This document shows positions 14,674 to 22,427 of a DNA stretch of 24,031 nucleotides, in pieces. Both the position numbers and the translations under genes were made by a program. Within the stretch, counting starts at the first letter, position 1. Each line of letters starts with the position of its first letter. The notes beneath the pieces are model-generated. The model saw nothing but the letters and a program-made list of their open reading frames with translations, had not been told where the DNA came from and did no database searches. Source of the DNA: an uncultured Methanobrevibacter sp. (GTDB lineage Archaea > Methanobacteriota > Methanobacteria > Methanobacteriales > Methanobacteriaceae); assembly GCA_902782595.1 (NCBI GenBank), contig CACZNW010000077.1, forward strand, positions 1 to 24,031, in the 5' to 3' direction.

Positions 14674-16596
14674 TTGAAAAAATATATTAAAAACTTAATA
14701 AGACTCATTAATTATGAAAGAGATGCGGAAATTGACCTGATGACCCGTGAAATCAGCACTATGTCCGGTCAAAAAAGAGAAGAACTTGGAAGAGCAATCA
14801 ATAAAGTTAAAGGAAAAAGTCTAGGTAAAGAATTGGGACTGCAGATTGTACAGTTCGGAAGATCCGAAGTTATTGACACCGAGATATCCGTGGGAGACAT
14901 GGTTTTAATAAGCACGGACAATCCCCTCAGAAGTGATTTGACAGGTACCGTTACTGAAAAGGGTGCAAGATTCATCAAGGTTGCATTTGACAAGCGAGTG
15001 CCGAAATGGGCAATAAAAAAGAAGGTCAGAATCGATTTATATGCAAACGACATTACATTCAGGAGAATGGAAGATAACTTGAAGCATTTAAGTTTAAAAG
15101 GCAAGAATGCCCTTGGATATATCTTGAATGAAAGAAATCCAAAAAAGAACAGGCCGACACCATATATCAGTTATATTGATGAAAATCTGAATCCTTCCCA
15201 GAAGACTGCAATTGAAAATGCTCTTTCATGTGAAAATTTCTTTCTGATACACGGCCCATTTGGAACAGGTAAAACAAGAACCCTTGTGGAGCTGATTTCA
15301 CAGGAAACCCGTCAGGGCCACAAAGTACTGGCCACAGCAGAAAGCAATGCCGCAGTTGACAATATCCTTGAAAGACTTATGGAAAATAAAAAACTAACCC
15401 TTACAAGACTGGGACACCCCCAGAGAGTTTCAAAGCATAACATTACCCAAACTCTGGCATATAAGGTCGAACATCATAAACTGAATAAAAAAATAAAGAG
15501 AATCCATAAAAAGATTGATAATCTGATTGAAAAACGCCGTGTCCACACCAAACCTACACCACAGTACCGCAGGGGCTTCAGTGATTATGATATTCTCCAC
15601 ATGGCATCAAAAGGAAAGGGCAGCCGTGGAATAAGTGAGGAGAAAATGAAATCAATGGCACAATGGATTGAAATCAATCAGGAAATCGATGAATACCATG
15701 ACGAGATTAAAAGAATTGAAAATCGAATGATTAAAGACATTATTGCTTCAAGTGATGTTATTTTAGCCACCAATTCATCAGCAGCCCTTGAAGCAATTTC
15801 CAGAGTCAAGTTTGATGTTGCAATTATCGATGAGGCTTCACAGGCCACAATTCCAAGCGTTTTAATACCAATAGCCAAAGCGCACAGATTTATCCTTGCC
15901 GGAGACCACAAACAGTTGCCTCCAACCATCATAAGCGACAGGGCAGGAGAGTTGTCAAAGACACTGTTTGAGGAGCTGATTAGAATATATCCGTTTAAAT
16001 CACAGCTTTTGAACACACAGTACCGTATGAACAGTTTACTTATGAAGTTTCCAAATGAGGAGTTTTACGATAACGGTTTGAGGAGCGATTCCAGTGTCAA
16101 TGACATTAATATCAGAGATATTTTGGATTCTGGAAATGATGAGGAAGCACTATTGTTTATTGATACTTCAGACATTTATGACAATAATGAAATGCATCTT
16201 AAGGATTCAAAGTCAATTGTCAATGAACTGGAAGCGGAAATTGCAATAAAAATTGCAAATGACTATTTAAATGACGGCGTTGATGAATCAGACATTGGAA
16301 TTATCAGTCCATATGCAGACCAGGTAAAAATAATTCAGAGCATGACCCCGGTCGAAGTTAAAACCGTTGACGGATTTCAGGGAAGGGAAAAGGAAATCAT
16401 CATTATTTCAACTGTCAGAAGCAATGACCATGGAAATATTGGTTTTTTAAAGGATTTAAGAAGGCTTAACGTTGCAATAACTCGGGCAAAACGCAAACTA
16501 ATCATTATTGGAAATACAAATACACTGATGGTGAATCCGACCTATGAAAGGCTCGTGAAATTTTGTGAAAATAAAAACCTATTAGTAAAAATTTAG
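14674..16596 (+). CDS. SF1 DNA/RNA helicase, UPF1/IGHMBP2-like
   Basis: A 640-residue superfamily 1 helicase with every core motif. These are a Q-motif-like NPSQKTAI (173-180), Walker A GPFGTGKT (194-201), Walker B DEAS (386-389), AGDHKQLPP (409-417), QYRM (449-452), TVDGFQGRE (564-572) and RRLNVAITRAK (596-606). The N-terminal 130 residues include a beta-barrel segment (GDMVLISTDN...GTVTEKG) like domain 1B of UPF1-type helicases. A charged insertion at 265-350 lies between motifs Ia and II. The 5'-3' unwinding of DNA or RNA is expected for the family; the cellular role is not clear. The start codon is TTG at 14674 with a weak AGGGAT ribosome site. The TAG stop lies inside the dyad at 16592-16607. 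Confidence 0.9.
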   Translation: MKKYIKNLIRLINYERDAEIDLMTREISTMSGQKREELGRAINKVKGKSLGKELGLQIVQFGRSEVIDTEISVGDMVLISTDNPLRSDLTGTVTEKGARFIKVAFDKRVPKWAIKKKVRIDLYANDITFRRMEDNLKHLSLKGKNALGYILNERNPKKNRPTPYISYIDENLNPSQKTAIENALSCENFFLIHGPFGTGKTRTLVELISQETRQGHKVLATAESNAAVDNILERLMENKKLTLTRLGHPQRVSKHNITQTLAYKVEHHKLNKKIKRIHKKIDNLIEKRRVHTKPTPQYRRGFSDYDILHMASKGKGSRGISEEKMKSMAQWIEINQEIDEYHDEIKRIENRMIKDIIASSDVILATNSSAALEAISRVKFDVAIIDEASQATIPSVLIPIAKAHRFILAGDHKQLPPTIISDRAGELSKTLFEELIRIYPFKSQLLNTQYRMNSLLMKFPNEEFYDNGLRSDSSVNDINIRDILDSGNDEEALLFIDTSDIYDNNEMHLKDSKSIVNELEAEIAIKIANDYLNDGVDESDIGIISPYADQVKIIQSMTPVEVKTVDGFQGREKEIIIISTVRSNDHGNIGFLKDLRRLNVAITRAKRKLIIIGNTNTLMVNPTYERLVKFCENKNLLVKI

Positions 16597-16607
16597 GTAT
16601 GCCTAAA
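16592..16607. promoter_or_regulatory. DtxR/IdeR-like operator dyad
   Basis: A perfect inverted repeat, TTTAGG (16592-16597) and CCTAAA (16602-16607), is separated by TATG. It overlaps the helicase stop codon and ends one base before a strong TATA box. The half-site TTAGG...CCTAA resembles boxes bound by iron- or manganese-responsive DtxR-family repressors. Binding here would cover the BRE/TATA region and block transcription to the right. The link to DtxR is inference. Confidence 0.45.
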
Positions 16608-16608
16608 C

Positions 16609-16617
16609 TTTATATAG
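16609..16617 (+). promoter_or_regulatory. TATA box upstream of the candidate RNA
   Basis: TTTATATAG is a near-ideal archaeal TATA box, identical to the one before the XPD-like helicase gene at 19687-19695. It predicts a start at about 16636-16641, directly before the CCGA that opens the structured segment. It is 178 nt from argG, too far to be the simplest argG promoter. Confidence 0.6.
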
Positions 16618-16636
16618 TATGAAAACAAAAATATCA

Positions 16637-16731
16637 ACCGAGAGATGAAAGTGGAAAAATACTTTCAAACTCAATCGGCCCTTAATTGAAAATACCATAT
16701 TCAATTAAGAGTTTTTCTTCTGCCACTTTTT
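16637..16731 (+). ncRNA. Candidate structured small RNA (about 95 nt)
   Basis: No known RNA family is recognised. Visible structure: CCGA (16638-16641) with TCGG (16675-16678) encloses a hairpin GAAAGT (16647-16652) / ACTTTC (16661-16666). Next comes a perfect 10-bp stem CTTAATTGAA (16681-16690) / TTCAATTAAG (16700-16709). The 3' end is CCACTTTTT (16723-16731), a likely poly-U stop. A competing long-range pairing of AAAGTGG (16648-16654) with CCACTTT (16723-16729) is possible. The unit has its own TATA box and ends just before the TATA box proposed for argG. A 14-codon frame at 16645-16689 is a weaker explanation. Ends are estimates. Confidence 0.45.
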
Positions 16732-16734
16732 AGA

Positions 16735-16743
16735 TTTAAATAC
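16735..16743 (+). promoter_or_regulatory. TATA box for argG
   Basis: TTTAAATAC lies 52 nt before the argG ATG and predicts a start near 16765. That gives a leader of about 30 nt containing the GGTGAT ribosome site. It begins only four nt after the T-run that ends the candidate RNA, which supports two separate transcripts. Confidence 0.45.
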
Positions 16744-16794
16744 TATTAAAAACATAATAGAATTATAACTCATTTTAATATATATGGTGATTAA

Positions 16795-17973
16795 ATGACT
16801 GATAAAGTAGTTTTAGCATTCAGCGGTGGTCTAGACACTTCTGTATGTGTTAAATTATTAGAAGAAAAATATGACGTAGAAGTAATTACCGCATGTGTCG
16901 ATGTAGGACAGGGCGAAGAGGAAATGGAAAAGGCAAAAACAATGGCATCCAAAATCGGAGGCCTAAAACACTACAATATTGATGCCAAAGAAGAATTCGC
17001 CAACGAATACATTGCACGTGGAATCAAAGCAAATGCAGAATACGAAGGATACCCGTTAAGCACTGCTCTTGCAAGACCATTAATCGGTTTGAAGATTGTA
17101 GAAGTAGCTAAAAAAGAAGGGGCAACAGCCATTGCACACGGATGTACCGGAAAAGGAAATGACCAGTTCAGATTTGAAGCAGTAATCCGCGCAATGTCAG
17201 ATTTAGATATCATTGCACCAATCAGAGAAATGAACTTGACCAGAACTGAAGAAAAGGCATATGCCGAATCAAAAGGTATCGAATTAAGTTATGACAAAAT
17301 TTACAGTATCGATGAAAACCTGTGGGGAAGGGCAATTGAAGGAGATGTCCTGGAAGACCCTTCAAACGAACCTCCGGAAGACATCTATGAATGGACAAAA
17401 TCCTGGCAGGACGCAAAAGACGAACCCGAAAAGGTATCCATCGAATTCGAAGAAGGAATCCCCGTTGCAATAAACGGAGAAATGATGCCTTTAACCGAAG
17501 TTATCAAAAAAGCAAATGAAATCGCCGGTGCCCACGGTATCGGAAGAATAGACACCATTGAAAACAGAATGATTGGCATTAAAAGCAGAGAAATCTATGA
17601 AACTCCAGGTGCAAAATTATTGATTGCAGCCCATCAGGCTCTTGAGGAACTGGTATTGACAACCGACGAGTTAAGATTTGCCGAATACATGTCCACATTA
17701 TATGCCGATTTGGTCTACAGAGCTCTCTGGCAGGAACCGTTAAGAGACGACCTCGACCAGGCAATTGACAATATGCAGGAAAGGGTAAGCGGAGAAGTCG
17801 TTGTGAAAATATTCAAGGGATCTATCCAGCCAATTATTAGAAAATCCCCATTCAGCCTGCACAGCATCGAACAGATTACCTTTGAAGACAAGGAAACCGA
17901 CCAGAGAGAAATCGAAGGTATGATAAAATACCACGGTCTTCAAGCTGCAAATTATCAAAAATTAAACAGATAG
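16795..17973 (+). CDS. argG: Argininosuccinate synthase
   Basis: A 392-residue enzyme of normal length for the family. It joins citrulline and aspartate using ATP, the penultimate step of arginine synthesis, in the cytosol. The N-type PP-loop AFSGGLDTS (8-16) and the strictly conserved HGCTGKGNDQFRFE (115-128) that binds ATP and substrates are both present. The GGTGAT ribosome site lies three nt before the ATG. No other arginine genes are adjacent. The codon usage looks more polished than that of its neighbours, as expected of a well-expressed housekeeping gene. A hairpin terminator overlaps its stop. Confidence 0.98.
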   Translation: MTDKVVLAFSGGLDTSVCVKLLEEKYDVEVITACVDVGQGEEEMEKAKTMASKIGGLKHYNIDAKEEFANEYIARGIKANAEYEGYPLSTALARPLIGLKIVEVAKKEGATAIAHGCTGKGNDQFRFEAVIRAMSDLDIIAPIREMNLTRTEEKAYAESKGIELSYDKIYSIDENLWGRAIEGDVLEDPSNEPPEDIYEWTKSWQDAKDEPEKVSIEFEEGIPVAINGEMMPLTEVIKKANEIAGAHGIGRIDTIENRMIGIKSREIYETPGAKLLIAAHQALEELVLTTDELRFAEYMSTLYADLVYRALWQEPLRDDLDQAIDNMQERVSGEVVVKIFKGSIQPIIRKSPFSLHSIEQITFEDKETDQREIEGMIKYHGLQAANYQKLNR

Positions 17974-18001
17974 CATTTCCGCTATCATTTACTTCTTTTT
18001 T
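17969..18001 (+). terminator. argG terminator
   Basis: GATAGC (17969-17974) pairs with GCTATC (17981-17986) around a 6-nt loop, overlapping the argG stop codon. The T-rich tract ATTTACTTCTTTTTT follows. In the opposite direction it lies just after the stop of the convergent helicase gene and may serve both. Confidence 0.55.
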
Positions 18002-19632
18002 TGAACCGCTTCAATGAAATATTCATTGAAAAATCCTAAATTATAGTCAAATAACTTTTTAAAACTGGAATCAATAATATACATTACACACCAGTCATCC
18101 ATATCACGTATTCCCCTACCATAAGCCTGCATTAATGCCATGACAGTCTGATAGTAAAACCATTTGGGATCAAGGTCCCTTCTATATTTGACCTGTTCGT
18201 TTAGCTGAGGATAAGGAACCTTAAATACAATCTGAAAACGGCACAAATCACCTTTAAAGTCAACTCCATCTTTAATAGATGCACCAATCAAAATCAAATC
18301 CTCTTTTGACTGCGTAAATTCTTTTAAAACAATGTTTCTATCTTCACCACCGACAAAAAGAAGAGGATAATCTTTTAATTTCTTTATAATCCAGAACGCC
18401 TGCGCATTACTTGAAGTATGAATAACTCCTTTCTGACCCTTATGCCTGTCAAGCAACTGTCTGATTTTTTTGATGGCTCTTGGATTTTTCCAATTCGGTT
18501 TTTTACCTCGAAAACCACTCATATTTCCAACAAAATCCGTGTAGATTGGTCTGTTTGCCACATCAAAGGGACTTTTCTCATAGATATAATAAGTCTCCTC
18601 AGGATTGATATTGTTCCACTCGCAGAACTTGTCCTTGCTTCCCAGTGTTCCAGTGAGAAATATGCATACATTGCCCAAATTTAAAAGATTTTGAGTATCA
18701 TCCACTACAGAAAAAGGTTTAAATTCAGCTGAAATTTCCATTTTATTATTTAAAATACTGGCTTTATCCGGTATATCAATAATTAATTCATTATGGGCCA
18801 ATCCAAGACTGATTGCTGCAAATGACTTTATATCCTGTTCAAGATTTTGTTTTTCGACATAATCAAAATTGGAATACTTTGAAGGGTCACTTTCAAACTC
18901 ATCCAGAGTAACCTGAACTGTTTTATTCGCATCCCCCTCAATTTTTTTAATTCTTTTTTTACATTCTCTGATTAAATCGTCACATAATTTACACCAGTAC
19001 TCCGAATTTCTTTTCAAATCATTAACGGACTTTGTTGCATGCATTACCGGCTCAAAAATATCAATACCAAATTTTGTGGATATATATTCGCGATTCAGCT
19101 CTGAAGATGATAGCATTAACATTTTACTCTCCAAATTATGTGCTTCGTCCAGAATCAGAAGTTCACGCGAATCAAGTAGAGGATTTGCAACACCCGCATA
19201 ATATAAAAAATCATAATTGGTGATGACATTTTTAGCATCAACCGCCCTTTTAAAAGCCAAACTGAACGCACAATCACTGCATTTTCTTAAATTATACTCA
19301 GCCTTAATGCAAAAATCACAACTTCCCTTATAATTGCATTCATAGTTTCCACGACCCTTAATTTCAACCAACATGTCTTCAAAATCATCCAGATATTGTT
19401 CCTGAAGCTGTTTTGTCATTGTTAGGATATAAGAATCCTCATACATATTAGCAAGAGTTGTGGCAATCGCACTTTTACCTATGCCCGTTCCGGCTTCAAG
19501 TATAATGTATTTGAAACCTTCTTTAATTGCAAAATTAATTTCATTGATGAGTTTAATCTGACTGTTTCGGGGATTATACATTGGAAGTGACCAATAAATC
19601 ATCCAATCAAGATTTGAAGCATTATTATCCAT
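17989..19632 (-). CDS. XPD/DinG-like SF2 DNA helicase with Fe-S domain
   Basis: A 547-residue helicase. Walker A is AGTGIGKS (47-54), the Walker B is DEAH (162-165), and motif VI is QAYGRGIR (502-509). Between motifs I and II, cysteines C99, C105, C108, C118 and C121 follow the GRGNYEC pattern of the [4Fe-4S] domain of XPD/Rad3/DinG helicases, which unwind DNA 5'-3'. It is shorter than DinG and near the size of archaeal XPD. Repair or replication-fork processing is likely, but the exact subfamily is uncertain. The ATG has GGTGAT five nt upstream. It is convergent with argG and has a good TATA box at 19687-19695. Confidence 0.88.
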   Translation of the reverse strand: MDNNASNLDWMIYWSLPMYNPRNSQIKLINEINFAIKEGFKYIILEAGTGIGKSAIATTLANMYEDSYILTMTKQLQEQYLDDFEDMLVEIKGRGNYECNYKGSCDFCIKAEYNLRKCSDCAFSLAFKRAVDAKNVITNYDFLYYAGVANPLLDSRELLILDEAHNLESKMLMLSSSELNREYISTKFGIDIFEPVMHATKSVNDLKRNSEYWCKLCDDLIRECKKRIKKIEGDANKTVQVTLDEFESDPSKYSNFDYVEKQNLEQDIKSFAAISLGLAHNELIIDIPDKASILNNKMEISAEFKPFSVVDDTQNLLNLGNVCIFLTGTLGSKDKFCEWNNINPEETYYIYEKSPFDVANRPIYTDFVGNMSGFRGKKPNWKNPRAIKKIRQLLDRHKGQKGVIHTSSNAQAFWIIKKLKDYPLLFVGGEDRNIVLKEFTQSKEDLILIGASIKDGVDFKGDLCRFQIVFKVPYPQLNEQVKYRRDLDPKWFYYQTVMALMQAYGRGIRDMDDWCVMYIIDSSFKKLFDYNLGFFNEYFIEAVQKKK

Positions 19633-19686
19633 TAAAAATCACCGCCAGAATTTAACAACAACTTAGTAATAGTTATGTTTAAAATA

Positions 19687-19695
19687 CTATATAAA
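19687..19695 (-). promoter_or_regulatory. TATA box for the XPD-like helicase gene
   Basis: Minus-strand TTTATATAG lies about 55 nt before the ATG at 19632. The predicted start is near 19666, with a leader of about 35 nt that contains GGTGAT. Confidence 0.55.
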
Positions 19696-19702
19696 CCCCG
19701 AA

Positions 19703-19898
19703 CTAAAGTTCTACACCATTGCATTCATAGACAATATCTGAATCCACACCCTCTTTTTTCAATCTTAAAGCGGTTTCTTTAGTTGCATTTTTGATTAAAT
19801 TTTTTTCATAACTGTCAATATACTGATTAAAAGAAGTGCTTGTAAAACCTTTCAAATTTTGAAATACCCTTCATTAAAACAAAGTCATAATCCTCCAT
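19703..19898 (-). pseudogene. Decayed C-terminal fragment of an Rpn-like gene
   Basis: The minus-strand frame from a stop at 19703 reads back through QYIDSYEKNLIKN and LRLKKEGVDSDIVYE. It clearly matches the C-terminus of the next gene (TYIDSYEKNLVKK ... LKMKKAGADSQFIYD), with about nine residues missing in the middle. The matching frame is open only to 19870. In another frame an ATG at 19898 gives a 23-residue start, MEDYDFVLMKGISKFERF, that stops inside the fragment, so at least one shift has occurred. I read this as the remnant of a tandem paralogue, most of which has been deleted. A TTG at 19855 could start a 50-residue C-terminal product, but no good ribosome site is visible. Confidence 0.6.
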
Positions 19899-19981
19899 TA
19901 ACAAAATTAAAGTTAAAAATCCAAAATAACTTAATTAAACCAATAATACATTATTTGTAAAAAAAAAAGAAAAAAGAATTG

Positions 19982-20814
19982 TTAAAATCCCCAAAAACTA
20001 AATTCTAAGACCAGTGCATCATAAATAAATTGTGAATCCGCACCGGCTTTTTTCATCTTTAAAGCAATCTCATTAATTGCATCATTAACGGCATTAGCAA
20101 CAGCTTTCTTAACTAAATTTTTTTCGTAGCTGTCGATGTAAGTGCTGCCCATTTTAATCACTCCAAGAAATTCTTCCTGTTTGTCATCTACAAAAATTGC
20201 TCTTGCAGATAATACCTGAATGAGTTTTATGATGTATTTATGCACTTCAGACATTTCAATATCATTAATAAAATAGCACATGAACTCCAATATTTCTTCA
20301 CGACTTTTTTCATAGGCGAAAAAATGCATCAATGCAAAGTTATATGCATCCATTTCATCCAATTCCAGTTGATTATTTAATTTGTGAATAATAGTAATTA
20401 AAACTTTTTCACCGTCAATGTCAGCGAAAAAAGTTACAACAGGATTAGTGAAAACCCCTGGAAACAGTTCCACTTTTGGAATTGGAGTTTTTTCTCATCT
20501 AAAGATACAATATGCGGTTTAACAGGACAATCAACCTCAACTCTCAAATCAATAGCATATTGATGATTTCTAATTACTGCAGGTTCATCAAGAGGAATTG
20601 CGTGGAATTCGTAATCAATACAGTATCCATGTGAAATTTTTATTGGCAAATCCATTATTCCTCTATTTAAACGTGCGGTTAACACATCTTGATGAAGTAC
20701 TTCAACAAATCCTGGTTTTTCACCGGTTATTAGCATTAAAGCATTGCCAAATGCCCTTGCAGATAACTTAAGGAGTGAATCAAATTCCTGATTTTTGGCA
20801 GGAATATCAATCAC
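19982..20814 (-). pseudogene. Rpn-like PD-(D/E)XK nuclease family gene, split by a frameshift
   Basis: Two overlapping frames, 20814-20434 and 20473-19982, make one gene if a base is added to the A6 tract at 20488-20493. The join reads DEKK-TPIPKVE-LFPGVFTN and gives 277 residues. The N-terminal part has a nuclease-like core: D55 in RGIMDLPIKI, then GYCIDYEFH with E69, and R82/Y86 in IRNHQYAI. This resembles Rpn/PDDEXK transposase-like nucleases, with ExH where ExQ is usual. The C-terminal part is helical and acidic. The start is GTG at 20814; GAGGTGAT overlaps this codon, so the true start could lie a few codons later. The family call is moderate. The break may be a sequencing error, a real mutation or a phase-variable tract. 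Confidence 0.6.
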
Positions 20815-20989
20815 CTCTCAAAAATTGTATCAATAGATATCTTTGACGATTACATTGACGAATTATAGTATGTTTTTCATAACATATAAAGAAGTTAGTT
20901 ATTTTTTAGAGCAATTTAACAAGTTTAACTCAATATTTTAAAATAAAAGCAATTTTTAGAAGAGATTGCAATTTGAATCTATTGAGAAA

Positions 20990-21002
20990 AAAATAATATT
21001 AA
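20990..21002 (+). promoter_or_regulatory. TATA element for sir2, possibly leaderless
   Basis: AAATAATATTAA centred about 27 nt before the ATG at 21024 would place the transcript start at the ATG itself. The sequence before the ATG has no Shine-Dalgarno, which agrees with a leaderless message. Confidence 0.35.
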
Positions 21003-21023
21003 CTGCAGATATACATAACAACC

Positions 21024-21764
21024 ATGTCAAAAATTAACAGACTGCAGGAAATTATTAACTCGTCAGACAATATGGTGTTTTTTGGAGGAGCAGGTGTTTC
21101 AACAGAAAGCGGAATACCTGATTTCAGATCCGAAAGCGGCATTTTTAAAAGTTTAGAAAAATATGGAGACACCCCGGAAAATCTAGTATCCCACAGTTAC
21201 TATTTAGACCATACTGAGGAATTTTTCTCATATTACCGAGACAATCTTGTTTTTAAAAATGCCAAACCCAATCCCGCCCATTTAAAATTAGCTGAACTGG
21301 AAAAAGCGGGAAAACTGAAAGCCGTGATTACTCAAAATATAGACGGACTCCATCAAAAAGCAGGTAGTAAAGAAGTCTTGGAGCTTCATGGAAGTATTCA
21401 CAGGAATTATTGTGAAATATGCAATAAGGAGTATTCACTTGATTATATTTTAGAAAGTGACGGTATTCCCCGCTGTGAATGCGGAGGCATTGTAAAGCCG
21501 GATGTGGTTTTATATGAAGAACCATTGAATAATGCCATTTTAAGCTTTTCTGTTGATTATATTTCACGGGCAGATACTTTGATAATTGGAGGAACTTCCC
21601 TTGTGGTTTATCCGGCCGCAGGTTTAATCAATTACTTTAATGGTGATAATCTGGTGTTGATTAACAAGAGCGAAACCCCTTATGATGATGCCGCCAGTTT
21701 AGTCATCAATGAAGCTATCGGCAGGACTTTTTCCCAAATCAAAGTCTATAGGTTCGGGGATTAA
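21024..21764 (+). CDS. cobB: NAD-dependent protein deacylase, Sir2 family
   Basis: A 246-residue sirtuin of typical prokaryotic length. NAD binding: GGAGVSTESGIPDFR (21-35) and TQNIDGLHQKAG (103-114). The catalytic histidine is H122 in ELHGSIHR. Zinc ligands are C130, C133, C151 and C153 in CEIC...CEC, closely spaced in the second pair. It removes acetyl or other acyl groups from lysines in proteins, and in archaea a known target is Alba. It is a single gene, divergent from the Rpn-like gene, whose 3' end overlaps sfsA by 66 bp on the opposite strand. Confidence 0.95.
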   Translation: MSKINRLQEIINSSDNMVFFGGAGVSTESGIPDFRSESGIFKSLEKYGDTPENLVSHSYYLDHTEEFFSYYRDNLVFKNAKPNPAHLKLAELEKAGKLKAVITQNIDGLHQKAGSKEVLELHGSIHRNYCEICNKEYSLDYILESDGIPRCECGGIVKPDVVLYEEPLNNAILSFSVDYISRADTLIIGGTSLVVYPAAGLINYFNGDNLVLINKSETPYDDAASLVINEAIGRTFSQIKVYRFGD

Positions 21765-22427
21765 TTCAATTCCCGACAACTGATTATCGCATCGGTAAAC
21801 AAGGATTTCAACACCCTCTTCATATGCATCATTCAGGGTTTGACTGAATACTGGATCATTTTCCCAATTCGGTCTGAAAAACATTCCAATCGGATGCTGT
21901 ATTAAGAAAAATACCACACATCTTTTTCCTTCTTTTTTCAGTTTTATTAACTCTTTAAGGTGTTTTGCTCCCCTTTCTGTTGGAGCATCGGGAAATCTAG
22001 CTTCGCCATCAGCCACCAATGTCACACCCTTAACTTCAACATAGCATGAATCGGTTAGAAAATCCCCATCATAATTTGCCAGGTATATATCTATCCTTGA
22101 ATTATCTACTGTTTTTTCCCTTTGATGAAAATCATAACCTGCAAGCTCCTTAATTTTACCATCAATGATTGCATCATACACAATACTGTTGGCCTGCTGT
22201 GAGAAAAGTGACACTAGTGCCCCACGGTTTTCAACGAAATGAAGTGAAAATCGGGTCTTGCGGTTAGGATTATCGGAAGGTTTTAGCCAAACGACCGCAT
22301 TTTCAACAAGCAGTTCCCGGCACCGTCCTGTATTGGGAACGTGAGCAATTTCCAAACTGCCATCCACTTCCACTTCAGCAATAAACCTGTTAGGACGATT
22401 TTTAAAAATCCCCTTAATATAATCCAT
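21699..22427 (-). CDS. sfsA: DNA/RNA nuclease SfsA family protein
   Basis: A 242-residue protein with the family motifs PNTGRC (31-36), SRIDI (110-114), VEVKGVTL (130-137) and FPDAPTERGAKHL (145-157). The Asp113 and Glu131-x-Lys133 set is an intact PD-(D/E)XK nuclease site. SfsA was first described as a sugar-fermentation stimulation protein and is now regarded as a nuclease; its role in archaea is unclear. The ATG at 22427 overlaps the end of nnr by 14 bases with GTGAT five nt upstream, so the two are probably co-transcribed. Its 3' end runs into sir2 on the other strand. Confidence 0.95.
   Translation of the reverse strand: MDYIKGIFKNRPNRFIAEVEVDGSLEIAHVPNTGRCRELLVENAVVWLKPSDNPNRKTRFSLHFVENRGALVSLFSQQANSIVYDAIIDGKIKELAGYDFHQREKTVDNSRIDIYLANYDGDFLTDSCYVEVKGVTLVADGEARFPDAPTERGAKHLKELIKLKKEGKRCVVFFLIQHPIGMFFRPNWENDPVFSQTLNDAYEEGVEILVYRCDNQLSGIELIPEPIDFDLGKSPADSFIDD

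Noticed and set aside
16645..16689. A 14-codon frame (MKVEKYFQTQSALN) inside the candidate RNA, possibly a leader peptide for argG
   Set aside because: The ATG has no usable ribosome site at proper spacing, the peptide has no run of arginine codons, and the frame ends inside the perfect 10-bp stem. RNA structure explains the segment better.
19856..19898. ATG frame at 19898 (MEDYDFVLMKGISKFERF...) as a separate small gene
   Set aside because: Only 23 codons, no ribosome site, and it runs into the remnant in another frame; kept only as part of the decayed locus.
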